A stretch of 64,000 nucleotides of DNA from JAWWPG01 sp963820035 (lineage in GTDB: Bacteria > Actinomycetota > Actinomycetes > Propionibacteriales > Nocardioidaceae): assembly GCA_963820035.1 (NCBI GenBank), contig CAWFYK010000008.1, positions 1 through 64,000 on the forward strand, given 5' to 3'. The notes below the pieces were generated by a model that saw only the letters and a list, made by a program, of their open reading frames with translations, searched no databases and was not told where the DNA came from. Position numbers and translations under genes: made by a program. Position 1 is the first letter of the stretch, and each line of letters starts with the position of its first letter. Positions 8,164-16,586 of the stretch are shown piece by piece.

Positions 8164-8847
8164 ATGAGCGTGGTCCTCCTGGTGCGCCATGCCCAGGCGT
8201 CTTTCGGTTCGGCGGACTACGACGTGCTCTCCGCGCTCGGTGAGCGACAGGCCCGGCACCTCGGGAAGGCGCTCGAGGATCGCGGCATCGCGCCTGCGTC
8301 CGTCGTCACCGGCCGACAGGTCCGTCAGCAAGAGACGGCACGCCTGATGCTGACCACATCCGGCTCGACCCTGGGCATCGACGTCGACCAGGGCTACGAC
8401 GAGTACGACCACCAGGCGCTGCTCGACCGGCCGCCGTTTCTCGAGCGGCTCGCAGGTCTGGCGTCCTCGCCCGCGAGCGAGCACGCGACCCGCTTCCAGG
8501 CAGTTCTGGAGGATGCCATCCGGCTCTGGGTCGAGGACAGCGGCGGCGGCGGATACGCCGAAAGCTTCAGCGAGTTCCAGGCGCGGGTAGACCGGGCCCT
8601 GCGGCGTACCTTCGACGTTCTCGGCGCCGGCCAGACGGCGATCGTCGTGACGTCGGGAGGTCCGATCAGCGCAGTGGCGACATCGTTGACCGGCGCTCCT
8701 GACGCGACCTGGCTACGACTGAGTCCCGTTTTGGCGAACACCGGGATCAGCAAGGTCGTCTCGGGGAGACGCGGGATGAGCCTGGTCTCCTTCAACGAGC
8801 ACGGACATCTCGAGGGTGCGGACGCCGACCTCTTCAGCTACCGCTGA
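8164..8847 (+). CDS. Histidine phosphatase (phosphoglycerate mutase-like)
   Basis: 227 residues with the RHG-type motif LLVRHAQAS at the N-terminus (phospho-histidine), a conserved Arg and Glu region in the middle, and the second catalytic His environment near IVVTSGGPISAV, where the usual His is replaced by serine-glycine residues. The third gene of the dehydrogenase/kinase operon, it may remove phosphate from a product or side product; this is inference. Its last 14 bases overlap the end of the convergent RCC1-repeat gene. Confidence 0.85.
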   Translation: MSVVLLVRHAQASFGSADYDVLSALGERQARHLGKALEDRGIAPASVVTGRQVRQQETARLMLTTSGSTLGIDVDQGYDEYDHQALLDRPPFLERLAGLASSPASEHATRFQAVLEDAIRLWVEDSGGGGYAESFSEFQARVDRALRRTFDVLGAGQTAIVVTSGGPISAVATSLTGAPDATWLRLSPVLANTGISKVVSGRRGMSLVSFNEHGHLEGADADLFSYR

Positions 8848-10021
8848 GCGCCGCGGCCGCCGACAGCACCTGTTGGGGGGTGGTACGCCGTTGGGTATCG
8901 CCCAGGCCGAGCTGGCCTTGGCCGTTGGCCCCCCAGCACCAGAGCGTGTGGTCCGTCCTGAGGGCGCAGGTATGGCTGTCGCCGGTGCTGATGAACAGCC
9001 AGGTCGTGTCGCTGCCCACAAGAGTGGGGATCTCCCGCTCGTTCAGGTCCCCGAGTCCGAGCTGGCCACGGTTGTTGGCTCCCCAGCACCACAGGGTGTG
9101 GTCAAGCCCGACAGCGCAGGTGTGCGCACCGCCTGAGCTGCTCCGCAGCCAGTTCGCGCTCTGGCCGACCTGGGTGGGGAGCAGCCGATCGGTCGTGTCA
9201 CCGACCCCGAGCTGACCGTCCGAGTTCTCTCCCCAACACCACACGGTGTTATCGAGACGCTTTCCGCAGGTGTGCCCATAGCCGACGCTGCTGTGCGCCC
9301 AGTCGGCCTCGCTGCCCACCTGGGTGGGGACGCGACGGACAGCACGGTCACCGACGCCCAGCTGACCGGCGTCGTTGCGACCCCAGCACCACAGGGTGTG
9401 GTCGACGCGGACCGAGCAGCTGTGGAAGCCTCCCGAGTTGATGTGCTCCCAGGAGGTGTCACTCCCCACCTGGGTCGGGATGAGCCGGCTCACCCGGCCA
9501 CCGAGACCGAGCTGACCGTAACGGTTCCACCCCCAGCACCAGAGAGTGTCGTCGACGTGCCTCGCGCACGTGTGTCCGAAGCCACCGGCGACATGGTCCC
9601 AGCTGAGGTCGCTGCCCACCTGGGTGGGCGCGAGGCGGTTCGTGAGGTCGCCGAGTCCCAGCTGGCCATACCTGTTCCGGCCCCAGCACCACAGCGACCC
9701 GTCCGTCTTGATGGCGCAGGTGTGGGCGAACCCGGTGCTGACGCTCGCCCAGTCGGCCTCGACCCCTACCTGCGTAGGCACCTGACGCTTCACGGTGTCC
9801 CCCAGCCCGAGCTGGCCGGCGTTGTTCTGCCCCCAGCACCACAGCGTGTGGTTCCGCTGGAGCGCGCACGAGTGGCTGCCGCCACTGTCGATGTCGGTCC
9901 ACACGGTTCCCGCGAGCGCCGTCCGGGCGGGGCCTACCGCCGTCGCCGACGGGGCGGTCGCCAGGATGACGGCCGCAAAGAGGGTCAGACATCCACCCAT
10001 GACAACGAATCGACGCGTCAT
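8834..10021 (-). CDS. Secreted RCC1-repeat protein
   Basis: 395 residues. A signal peptide (MTRRFVVMGGCLTLFAAVIL, then ATAPSATA) is followed by seven RCC1/RLD repeats of about 51 residues, each with the core LWCWGxNxxGQLGLGD, enough for one seven-bladed beta-propeller. GGAGGT lies five bases before the ATG at 10021, which fixes the start. Such secreted propellers are common in soil actinobacteria and myxobacteria, and are thought to bind proteins or surfaces; the ligand is unknown. Each blade carries cysteine pairs (HTCA, WCWG), so disulfides are likely outside the cell. The gene is convergent with the histidine phosphatase and its repeats keep neighbouring frames open. Confidence 0.9.
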   Translation of the reverse strand: MTRRFVVMGGCLTLFAAVILATAPSATAVGPARTALAGTVWTDIDSGGSHSCALQRNHTLWCWGQNNAGQLGLGDTVKRQVPTQVGVEADWASVSTGFAHTCAIKTDGSLWCWGRNRYGQLGLGDLTNRLAPTQVGSDLSWDHVAGGFGHTCARHVDDTLWCWGWNRYGQLGLGGRVSRLIPTQVGSDTSWEHINSGGFHSCSVRVDHTLWCWGRNDAGQLGVGDRAVRRVPTQVGSEADWAHSSVGYGHTCGKRLDNTVWCWGENSDGQLGVGDTTDRLLPTQVGQSANWLRSSSGGAHTCAVGLDHTLWCWGANNRGQLGLGDLNEREIPTLVGSDTTWLFISTGDSHTCALRTDHTLWCWGANGQGQLGLGDTQRRTTPQQVLSAAAALSGS

Positions 10022-10222
10022 AGCGACCTCCCCGCGTGGGTCTGAGCCGATGGAACCAACGGTCCTCACGACCGGTTTTTCCGTCACCATATCGCCAGTG
10101 GCCGAAGGGCGGGGAGGATCGGATGCACCCCATCCGGGGAACATCGCCGATACCGCCTCGACGTCCGCCTGCGGGCGTCCGAGTGGAGCCCGGCAGGTTC
10201 TTGGGCTGTCGTCAGCAACGAG

Positions 10223-11834
10223 TCAGCAGAGGGGGTCGTAGGGGAAGCGTTGGTGTCGTCGGGGGGTTTGGGTGGGGTCGAGGCGTTTGGGTGGGATGAC
10301 GTGGGGGTGGCCGTCGGGTGCCATTCGGATGGTCCAACCGGCGTCGGTGTGGACGAGGTGGTGGTGGTAGACGCAGAGCAGGCAGCCGTTGTTGAGGTCG
10401 GTGGGTCCGCCGTCGGTCCATGTGGTGAGGTGGTGGGCTTCTGTCCAGGCGGGGGGTCGGTCGCAGCCGGGCCAGATGCAGCCTTGGTCTCGCAGCGCCA
10501 GGGCGAGGCGTTGGTGGCGGTTGAACAGTCGCCGGGCCATGCCGAGGTCGAGGATGGTCGAGGGTCCGTCGAGGACGGCGGGGATCAGCTGGGCGTTGCA
10601 GGCCAGCCGGCGGGTTTGGCCGATGCTGATCGCGGTGCCGGTGTCCAGGATGGCTTCGCCGAGGCCGGTCTGCAGCCGGGTCAGGTCGGTGGTGATGACC
10701 AGGGTGGTGTTCGTGCCGCCGTGTTGGGGCAGCCCGTCAGTGGGGAGGTGTTCGGCGAGCTCGACGAGGGCCCGGCCGAGCCGCTGCGGGTACGACAACC
10801 GCTCCGGGTCGTCTCCCACCCCGTCGGCTGTGTCGGTCTGGGGGTCGGCCAGGTCGGCAGGGTGGGGTCGCCTTCTCGGCGGCGGTGGCGGACCGGTCGC
10901 GGCGGGGTGCGGCGAACGCGTTCAGGGCGGTCAGCAGCAGGTCGCCGGTCAGGTCGGGGATGGTGAAGGTGCCGCGGGTGGTGCCGTCGCCGGTCTTCCA
11001 GATCCGGCAGACCGCCTGCTGCAACGCTCGGGTCTCGGCGTCGCGGAGCTGTGCTTCGAGTTTCTTGTCGGCGGCGTCGGGGTCGACCACCTCGACCGCG
11101 TGGCGGCAGACGGTCTTCAGCTGGGTGTAGGTCAGGCCGGGGGAGAGTCGCAGCAGGTGGTGTTGCAGCCGGTCGGTCGCCTCGACGGGGATGTGATCCC
11201 CGACGTCGGTGACCGCCCGGCCGACCAGCACCGCCCGTTCCGCGGACAGGCCGCCGCTGGCCCAGGCTCGTCGGGTCGGTTCACACCGGCCACCCGTCAC
11301 TACGCCGTACCGGGCCACGTCATCGGTCCCATCGATGTGGCCGCGGTCGCCGAGGTTGTCGAGGTCTCCGGCCGAGTCGCCGCCGTCTGCACCATGGCTG
11401 ACGGCTGTGCGGGTGGTGCGGTCGCTGGCGGGTTGGTCGGTGTCGGCGACCCGGCTGTGGGAGATCAGCCGGTGCGCGTCGCCACTGGACAGGCCGTGGG
11501 TGGTCATCAGCCAGGCTTTCGCTGATGCTGCTCCGGCGAGGCGGGGAACGTCGCGGGCCAACACGGTGGCGGTGACCCGTGCGGTCAGTTCGTCGACGGC
11601 GGCGCGGACGGCGAGGAGCTCGCCGAGGCGTTCCAGGGCGGCGTCCTCGGTCAATGTCCAGCCGGGCACCCCGGCCACCCCGGCCAGCGGCCTCCTGAAT
11701 GCCGTCGACACGCTTGTGCGAACGCGTCGAGCGCGGGTCGCCGAACGGTGTCGGGTGGATCGATGGTGCCCTTCATGCAGACAACGATAGGACCGACTGC
11801 CGACACTTTTCGCTTCCATGTTCGACATGTGCAC
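10223..11834 (-). pseudogene. DUF222-HNH endonuclease (13E12 repeat family), split by a frameshift
   Basis: The first frame, from about 11834 to 10870, carries the DUF222 domain (helical, ALERLGELLAVRAAVDELTA to DLLLTALNAFA). It then degenerates after AEKATPP. The second frame runs to 10223 and continues the family (PADLADPQTDTADGVGDDPE, then LGMARRLFNRHQRLALALRD) with a complete HNH nuclease domain: CIWPGC, AHHLTTW, NGCLLCVYHHHLVH. One extra base near 10875-10880, inside a C-rich run, explains the split. Intact members are about 400-500 residues. The family is repeated in many actinobacterial genomes and its biological role is unknown. The true start is uncertain; an ATG at 11777 opens another frame. 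Confidence 0.8.
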
Positions 11835-11999
11835 AACCGATCCGGAACCTCAGACCTGTGGAAGACAAGGGGGCTGAGGGTCAGAGGCGATTCGTCAGCG
11901 ATCGCCCGCGGCGACACCCACCCAGACGGCCAGACCCTCTCGCGGACCTGACGATCGACGCAAAGATTCCTCACCGCGTGCCGGGTCAGTCCGAGCGGG

Positions 12000-12605
12000 T
12001 CAGCGCGGTCTTCGGCCGAGGAAGGCCAGCAGCCGGTCGCTCGCGGTGAAACCGGGGGCCGGCTCCAGCGCCGGCGCGAAATGGCGGTCCCGCTCGGCCC
12101 TGGAGACGAAGACCCGGGCGGTCCGCAACAGCGCTTCCGCCAGCTCGTCTGGCAACGGCCGGCGCTGCCCGCACGCCGACGCGACGTCCCAGCCATGGAC
12201 GGCGATCTCCACAGCTCCGGCGCCCGACACAAAGCCCGCCGGCAGCGGAAACCCGCCGACGAGGACGCGGCTGGATCGACGGGCGTTCCACGCTCCGACG
12301 AGCAGGCAGGCGCGCGTCCGCAGCGCCGCCACCGGGTCTCGAGCCGGGTTGAGAGCGGGAGCGGCCAGCGCTTCGACGTCGCGGGGCCCGAGCCTGACCC
12401 CGCCCTCCTCCATCGCCTCCTGAAGCGCCGCGAGCGAGTCGTTCATGTGGCCGAGCAGGGCACTCAGATCCCAGTGCGCACATGGCGTACGACGCGACAT
12501 CGCGTCGGGGTTCACCAGGTTCAAGCTGCCCAACGTGTAGCTCACGGCCCGCTCGAGCAGAGCGACCCCGCTCGCCACCGTGCCGGTGGCGACGCCATCA
12601 GGCAT
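12000..12605 (-). CDS. TIGR03086/maleylpyruvate isomerase-like metal-binding protein
   Basis: 201 residues with the DinB-like four-helix metal-binding fold of the mycothiol-dependent family. PCAHWDLSALLGHMNDSL supplies the first metal ligand, and AVEIAVHGWDVASACG gives the typical HxWD motif near the C-terminus. Its ATG at 12605 overlaps the stop of the sigma-factor gene by eight bases, so the two are co-translated. Proteins of this family bind a divalent metal and may conjugate or isomerise substrates with mycothiol; the substrate here is unknown. Pairing with a SigX5-type sigma factor suggests that it belongs to the stress response this sigma factor serves. Confidence 0.82.
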   Translation of the reverse strand: MPDGVATGTVASGVALLERAVSYTLGSLNLVNPDAMSRRTPCAHWDLSALLGHMNDSLAALQEAMEEGGVRLGPRDVEALAAPALNPARDPVAALRTRACLLVGAWNARRSSRVLVGGFPLPAGFVSGAGAVEIAVHGWDVASACGQRRPLPDELAEALLRTARVFVSRAERDRHFAPALEPAPGFTASDRLLAFLGRRPR

Positions 12606-13581
12606 CGAGCGGAATCCTGTCGGGCAGTCCGAACGTCGGGAACAGCGACAGCTCGAAGAATGCGACCACGTGGCTGATGTCCTCGGAGCTGAGGGTGACC
12701 ACGTGCAACTGGAACGGCCGGTAGCACTCCTCGTCCCGCAGATACATCCCGAAGGCGGCCTGGCCGTTTGCCTCGGTGGCGACCAGTCGCAGGTCCCCTG
12801 CCCGCTTGGCAGGACACTGGGTGGCCACGAGCCGTCCGATGTCGGCCGCACTCTGGTACCAGCCCGTGAAGGGCGGCATCTCCCAGACCGCGTCGTCGGA
12901 GAACAGCTGCACGAGGGCGTTCACGTCATAGCTCTCGAACGCCGCGACATACCGGTTGAGCAGGTCCCGCTGATGAGCCGTCGTCGGCTCCGTCACGGCG
13001 TCCTCACTGGGCGCCGCCTCCTCGATGTGCGCTCGGGCGCGCTGCAGGGCGCTGTTGACGCCCGCCGTCGTGGTGCCAAGGAGTTCCGCGACCTCGGCGG
13101 CCCGCCACTTCAGCACCTCACAAAGGATGAGGACGGCCCGCTGTCGCGGCGGCAGATGCTGGAGGGCAGCCACCAGCGCCAGCCGGATACTGTCGCGCGA
13201 CGTGACGATGTTCGCCGGATCACCGGCCGTCGCGCCGACCATCACATCGGGGACCGGCTCGAGCCATGGCACCTCGTCCTGCTGGACCAGCTCGGCGTCC
13301 GGGTCGGCGCTGGGAGCCCCCAGCCCGCTCGGCAGCGGACGGCGGTTGCGCGTCTCGAGGGCGGTCAGGCAGGCGCTGGTGGCGATCCGGTAGAGCCAGG
13401 TGCGGAGGGACGAGCGGCCCTCGAACCTGTCATAGGCCTTCCAGGCTCGCAGGTAGGTCTCCTGCACGAGGTCCTCGGCGTCGTGGACTGAGCCGAGCAT
13501 CCGGTAGCAGTGCGCGAGCAGCTCGCGACGGTAGGGCTCGGCGAGGGGCAAGAAGTCTTCCTGAAGCGCGCTTTCGGTCAT
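12598..13581 (-). CDS. ECF sigma factor, SigX5/TIGR02960 type, with C-terminal SnoaL-like domain
   Basis: 327 residues. Region 2 is RELLAHCYRMLGSVHDAEDL with QETYLRAWKAYDRFEGRSSL and WLYRIATSACL; region 4 is PPRQRAVLILCEVLKWRAAE with VAELLGTTTAGVNSALQRAR. After a short linker, residues about 200-327 form a SnoaL-like fold (LLNRYVAAFESYDVNALVQL to PPFTGWYQS), as in sigma factors that lack a separate anti-sigma factor and are thought to be controlled by this extension. The ATG at 13581 is chosen because GGAGG precedes it closely; the reading back to 13623 looks non-coding. It overlaps the downstream metal-binding protein gene. Confidence 0.88.
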   Translation of the reverse strand: MTESALQEDFLPLAEPYRRELLAHCYRMLGSVHDAEDLVQETYLRAWKAYDRFEGRSSLRTWLYRIATSACLTALETRNRRPLPSGLGAPSADPDAELVQQDEVPWLEPVPDVMVGATAGDPANIVTSRDSIRLALVAALQHLPPRQRAVLILCEVLKWRAAEVAELLGTTTAGVNSALQRARAHIEEAAPSEDAVTEPTTAHQRDLLNRYVAAFESYDVNALVQLFSDDAVWEMPPFTGWYQSAADIGRLVATQCPAKRAGDLRLVATEANGQAAFGMYLRDEECYRPFQLHVVTLSSEDISHVVAFFELSLFPTFGLPDRIPLDA

Positions 13582-13878
13582 GTCCTCCACCCTTACGGGA
13601 AGTCGTCTCGATGTATAGACCAACCGGGCCGGCAGAACTCATCGCAGCGGCCAGCGATGAGATTCGGGCGACCCGCCGGTCTGAACCGGTGTGACACATC
13701 GACGACCGGAGGCAACCATGTACGACGACCTGGCCATCGCTGAGACCCGGCCCGGCGGGCAGCCGCTCGCCGCGCCGAGCCCGCATCAGCGCCGACGTCA
13801 ACGGCACCGGACCGGGCCGACACCCTCGACGCCGCCCGTCCAGGTCCCAGGCTCGCCTCTCGGTGGGTCGCCCTCGTC

Positions 13879-15282
13879 GTGCTCTGCGTCGGGATGCTGA
13901 TGATCGTCCTCGACGCCACGGTGGTGAACGTCGCCCTGCCGTCCATCCGCGACGACCTGGGATTCACCCAGGCGAGCCTCGCCTGGGTGGTGAACGCCTA
14001 CCTGATCTCCTTCGGTGGGCTGCTTCTGCTCGCCGGCAGGCTAGGCGACCTGCTCGGCCGGCGGCGCGTCTTGCTCACCGGCCTCAGTGTGTTCACCGTG
14101 GCCTCCCTGCTCTGTGGTCTCGCACAGGACCAGACCCTTCTCGTGGCGGCCCGCTTCCTTCAAGGGGTCGGTGGGGCCATGACCTCGGCCGTCATCCTCG
14201 GCATGATCGTGACGATGTTCCCGGAGCCGCGCGAGCAGGCCAAGGCGATCGGCGTCTACGCGTTCGTCGCCTCGGCTGGTGGTGCGGTGGGGCTGCTGGC
14301 CGGCGGGATCCTGACCCAGGCGATCAACTGGCACTGGATCTTCTTCGTCAACCTGCCCATCGGTGTGGTGACCGCAGTCCTCGCCGTCCGGCTCATCCCG
14401 GCCGACCGTGGTGCGGGCATCGGCGCGGGCGCCGACGTCCTCGGGGCGCTGTTGGTCACGAGCGCCTTGATGCTCGGGGTCTACACCATCGTGAAGCCCG
14501 CCGCGGAGCTCGGCTGGCTCGCCGGGCGCACCCTCGGTCTGGGACTGGCGTCCGTCGCGCTGCTCGTCGCGTTCGTCGTTCGCCAGCAGACCGCCCGCAG
14601 CCCGTTGATGCACCTGCGGGTGTTCACCTCACGCAATGTCAGCGGCGCGAACCTGGTGCAGGTGCTCAGCGTCGCCGGGATGTTCGGCACCTTCTTCCTG
14701 GGTGCGCTCTACCTCCAGCAGATCCTCGGCTACGACCCGCTTCAGATCGGACTGGCCTTCCTACCGGTGACGGTCATCATGGGCACGCTGTCGGTGCGCT
14801 ACACGGAGACGCTCGTCTCCCGCTTCGGCGCCCGGGCGATGGTCATCGCCGGTCTGGCCCTCATCGCCATCGGCCTCGTCGACTTCGCGCGGGCGCCGGT
14901 CGGCGGCAGCTACCTGCCCGACGTACTTCCGGTCATGGTGCTCGTGGGCACCGGTGCGGGTCTGTGCTTCCCCGCCCTGATGACGCTGGCCATGTCGAGT
15001 GCCACCCCCGAGGATGCCGGACTTGCCTCGGGTCTGGTCAACACCACGGCACAGGTCGGGGGAGCACTCGGACTCGCGGTGCTCGCAACCGTGTCCGCAA
15101 CGCGAAGCGGCAGCCTCTCCGCGAACGGCGCCGACGTCGCGGAGGCGATGACCGGTGGCTACCACCTGGCGTTCTGGATCGCCGCAGTCCTGGTGGTCGC
15201 CGCCATCGGCGTCGCGTTGACAGTGCTTCAGCCGTCACAGCAGACCACGGGCGCTCCGGACCTCGAGCCCGACCCTTCATAG
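13879..15282 (+). CDS. MFS transporter, DHA2 type, with an apparent frameshift at its 5' end
   Basis: 467 residues from a GTG at 13879, with 14-helix DHA2 character: LMIVLDATVVNVALPSIRDD, motif A GRLGDLLGRRRVL, and QGVGGAMTSAVILGMIV. Starting here cuts helix 1 in half. The same frame stays open and protein-like further upstream (ADTLDAARPGPRLASRWVAL) to a stop near 13742, but holds no start codon. An ATG at 13718 with a good ribosome site (GGAGG, six bases before) opens another frame (MYDDLAIAETRPGG) that would join it if one G were restored near 13811. The gene therefore most probably starts at 13718 and is frameshifted. It is divergent from the SigX5-type sigma factor, which may control it. 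Confidence 0.85.
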   Translation: MLCVGMLMIVLDATVVNVALPSIRDDLGFTQASLAWVVNAYLISFGGLLLLAGRLGDLLGRRRVLLTGLSVFTVASLLCGLAQDQTLLVAARFLQGVGGAMTSAVILGMIVTMFPEPREQAKAIGVYAFVASAGGAVGLLAGGILTQAINWHWIFFVNLPIGVVTAVLAVRLIPADRGAGIGAGADVLGALLVTSALMLGVYTIVKPAAELGWLAGRTLGLGLASVALLVAFVVRQQTARSPLMHLRVFTSRNVSGANLVQVLSVAGMFGTFFLGALYLQQILGYDPLQIGLAFLPVTVIMGTLSVRYTETLVSRFGARAMVIAGLALIAIGLVDFARAPVGGSYLPDVLPVMVLVGTGAGLCFPALMTLAMSSATPEDAGLASGLVNTTAQVGGALGLAVLATVSATRSGSLSANGADVAEAMTGGYHLAFWIAAVLVVAAIGVALTVLQPSQQTTGAPDLEPDPS

Positions 15283-15379
15283 CAGGCACCCTGTCCCACT
15301 TATGGGGTCACAGACGTCTGCGCCCAGCACGTTCGGGCCGCGCGACGAGGGCTGCCGGTGTAGCGTCAGGAGACATCCT

Positions 15380-15435
15380 GGATCTCCCCAGAGATCCGGG
15401 GGGCGCGTTGCCCCGGACCCCGGTGACTCGGTCAC
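15380..15435 (+). promoter_or_regulatory. Three consecutive hairpins before an ECF sigma gene
   Basis: GGATCT/AGATCC (15380-15397), CCGGGG/CCCCGG (15396-15416) and GTGAC/GTCAC (15423-15435) follow one another; the first two share two bases and could compete. The third ends exactly one base before the ATG at 15436 and would hide any ribosome site. This could be an attenuator or translational control element, or it may mean that the real start is downstream. Confidence 0.35.
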
Positions 15436-16143
15436 ATGCTGCGAGACGCCTTGAACGGGGACACCGTGAACTCCAGGCAACCCCTTGCCGTGACGAGGAC
15501 GGGCGCGGTCGGCATGGGAACAGCCGCCTCGGCCCTCCTCGCCTCCACGCAACCCGCCGGTGACACGCTGGGCTCGGTCGTCGCCCGGGTCGCGCGCGGT
15601 GACCAGGATGCCCTCGAAGAGCTCTACGCGGCGACGTCGCGTTCCGTCCTCGCCATCGTGCTGCGCGTCGTGCAATGCCGCACCGAGGCCGAAGACATCG
15701 TCCAGGATGTCTACCTCGAGGTATGGCGGACGGCCGCCCGCTTTGACGCCAGCCGGGGTTCGGTCAACGCCTGGCTGAAGGTGATGGCTCACCATCGCGC
15801 GGTCGACCGAGTCCGGGCCGCTCAACGGACGGCGGATCGCGACCTCCGCTACGCGCAGAACTTCGACCGCACCACGCTGCCCGACACGGAGGAGCAGGTC
15901 CTGGCGCGCCAGGAGTCACAGCGGGTCCGCGAGGCGCTCGCGGTGCTGCCGGCCACCCAGCGCGCGCCCCTCCTGCTCGCCTACTTCGGCGGTCACACCA
16001 GGCGCGAGATCGCCGACATCCTGCAGGTCTCGCCTGACGCCGTGAAGGCGAGGATGAGCGTCGGTGTCCGGGGGCTGCGCACTAGCCTCGGCCCTCGGGA
16101 GCCCATCGCTGACCCGGCCGACTGTGGTCGCCGGCACCTATAG
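15436..16143 (+). CDS. ECF RNA polymerase sigma factor, SigK-like
   Basis: 235 residues. Region 2 is GDQDALEELYAATSRSVLAI with QCRTEAEDIVQDVYLEVW; region 4 is LPATQRAPLLLAYFGGHTRR with EIADILQVSPDAVKARMSVG. These resemble the SigK group, whose members are normally held by a membrane anti-sigma factor (RskA) encoded next door. No such gene follows here. The first 45 residues before region 2 look unstructured, so the true start may be the GTG at 15466 or the ATG at 15514. The C-terminal tail after region 4 is short. Confidence 0.85.
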   Translation: MLRDALNGDTVNSRQPLAVTRTGAVGMGTAASALLASTQPAGDTLGSVVARVARGDQDALEELYAATSRSVLAIVLRVVQCRTEAEDIVQDVYLEVWRTAARFDASRGSVNAWLKVMAHHRAVDRVRAAQRTADRDLRYAQNFDRTTLPDTEEQVLARQESQRVREALAVLPATQRAPLLLAYFGGHTRREIADILQVSPDAVKARMSVGVRGLRTSLGPREPIADPADCGRRHL

Positions 16144-16183
16144 TGGCTGCGTGAGCCGGGCGACAGCATCGGAGGCTCGGCGG

Positions 16184-16456
16184 ATGAACGAGGACCTGGC
16201 CGAGCTGGCCGAGCTGATGGGCCGCTTCTTCGCCGCCGTGTCGTTCGAGAAGGGCGGCCGGCCGTCATACGGCGACCTGCCCAGCCTGGTCACCGAGGGC
16301 GCCCGGTTGGTCAAGACCACGCCGCCCGACCCGGGCTGGAGCTGCCGGACCGCTACCTGCCCTAGCCCGACGTGTGGAGGACGTGCGCACGCTCTAGGTC
16401 AGCTGAGACGTGCCCTGACGCTCGACATCCCACCTGACAATCCCGTTGTCAGGTGA
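16184..16456 (+). pseudogene. Remnant of a SnoaL-like/DUF4440-type gene
   Basis: The first 45 codons from the ATG at 16184 (NEDLAELAELMGRFFAAVSF, then GGRPSYGDLPSLVTEGARLV) match the start of SnoaL-like proteins that begin with a helix and FFAAVSFE. After LVKTTPPDPG the frame becomes cysteine-rich and loses family character, while the next frame (LELPDRYLP, stop) also ends at once. The remaining two thirds of a normal gene of about 140 codons are missing. An upstream GTG at 16151 could extend it by 11 residues. It lies eight bases after the SigK-like gene and may once have belonged with it. Confidence 0.5.
16431..16455. terminator. Perfect 10-bp inverted repeat
   Basis: CACCTGACAA at 16431-16440 and TTGTCAGGTG at 16446-16455 form a perfect 10-bp stem with a five-base loop. 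It lies between the decayed SnoaL-like gene and the PhzF gene, so it could terminate the sigma-factor transcript; there is no T-tract, and an operator is also possible. Confidence 0.5.
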
Positions 16457-16574
16457 ATGTCAGAGTGCTGTCCCTGGTTGCCCTGGATGGTCGGGCGCAT
16501 GCTCGAGGTGCGACGCGGCACTCGCTGGCTGCCGCCCCGTAACGCGAGCCCGCCTCGTCTGTCCTCGAGCCCGT

Positions 16575-16580
16575 TAGGCT
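16575..16580 (+). promoter_or_regulatory. Candidate -10 box for leaderless phzF-like mRNA
   Basis: TAGGCT ends six bases before the ATG at 16587, with no ribosome site in between. Confidence 0.4.
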
Positions 16581-16586
16581 CGGACG

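Noticed and set aside
9272..10045. 257-residue open frame antisense to the RCC1 gene
   Set aside because: Its apparent internal repeats only mirror the seven RCC1 repeats on the other strand.
13863..15563. 566-residue open frame overlapping the second MFS gene
   Set aside because: Arg/Gly/Pro-rich composition with no domains; the overlapping frame has a complete MFS pattern.
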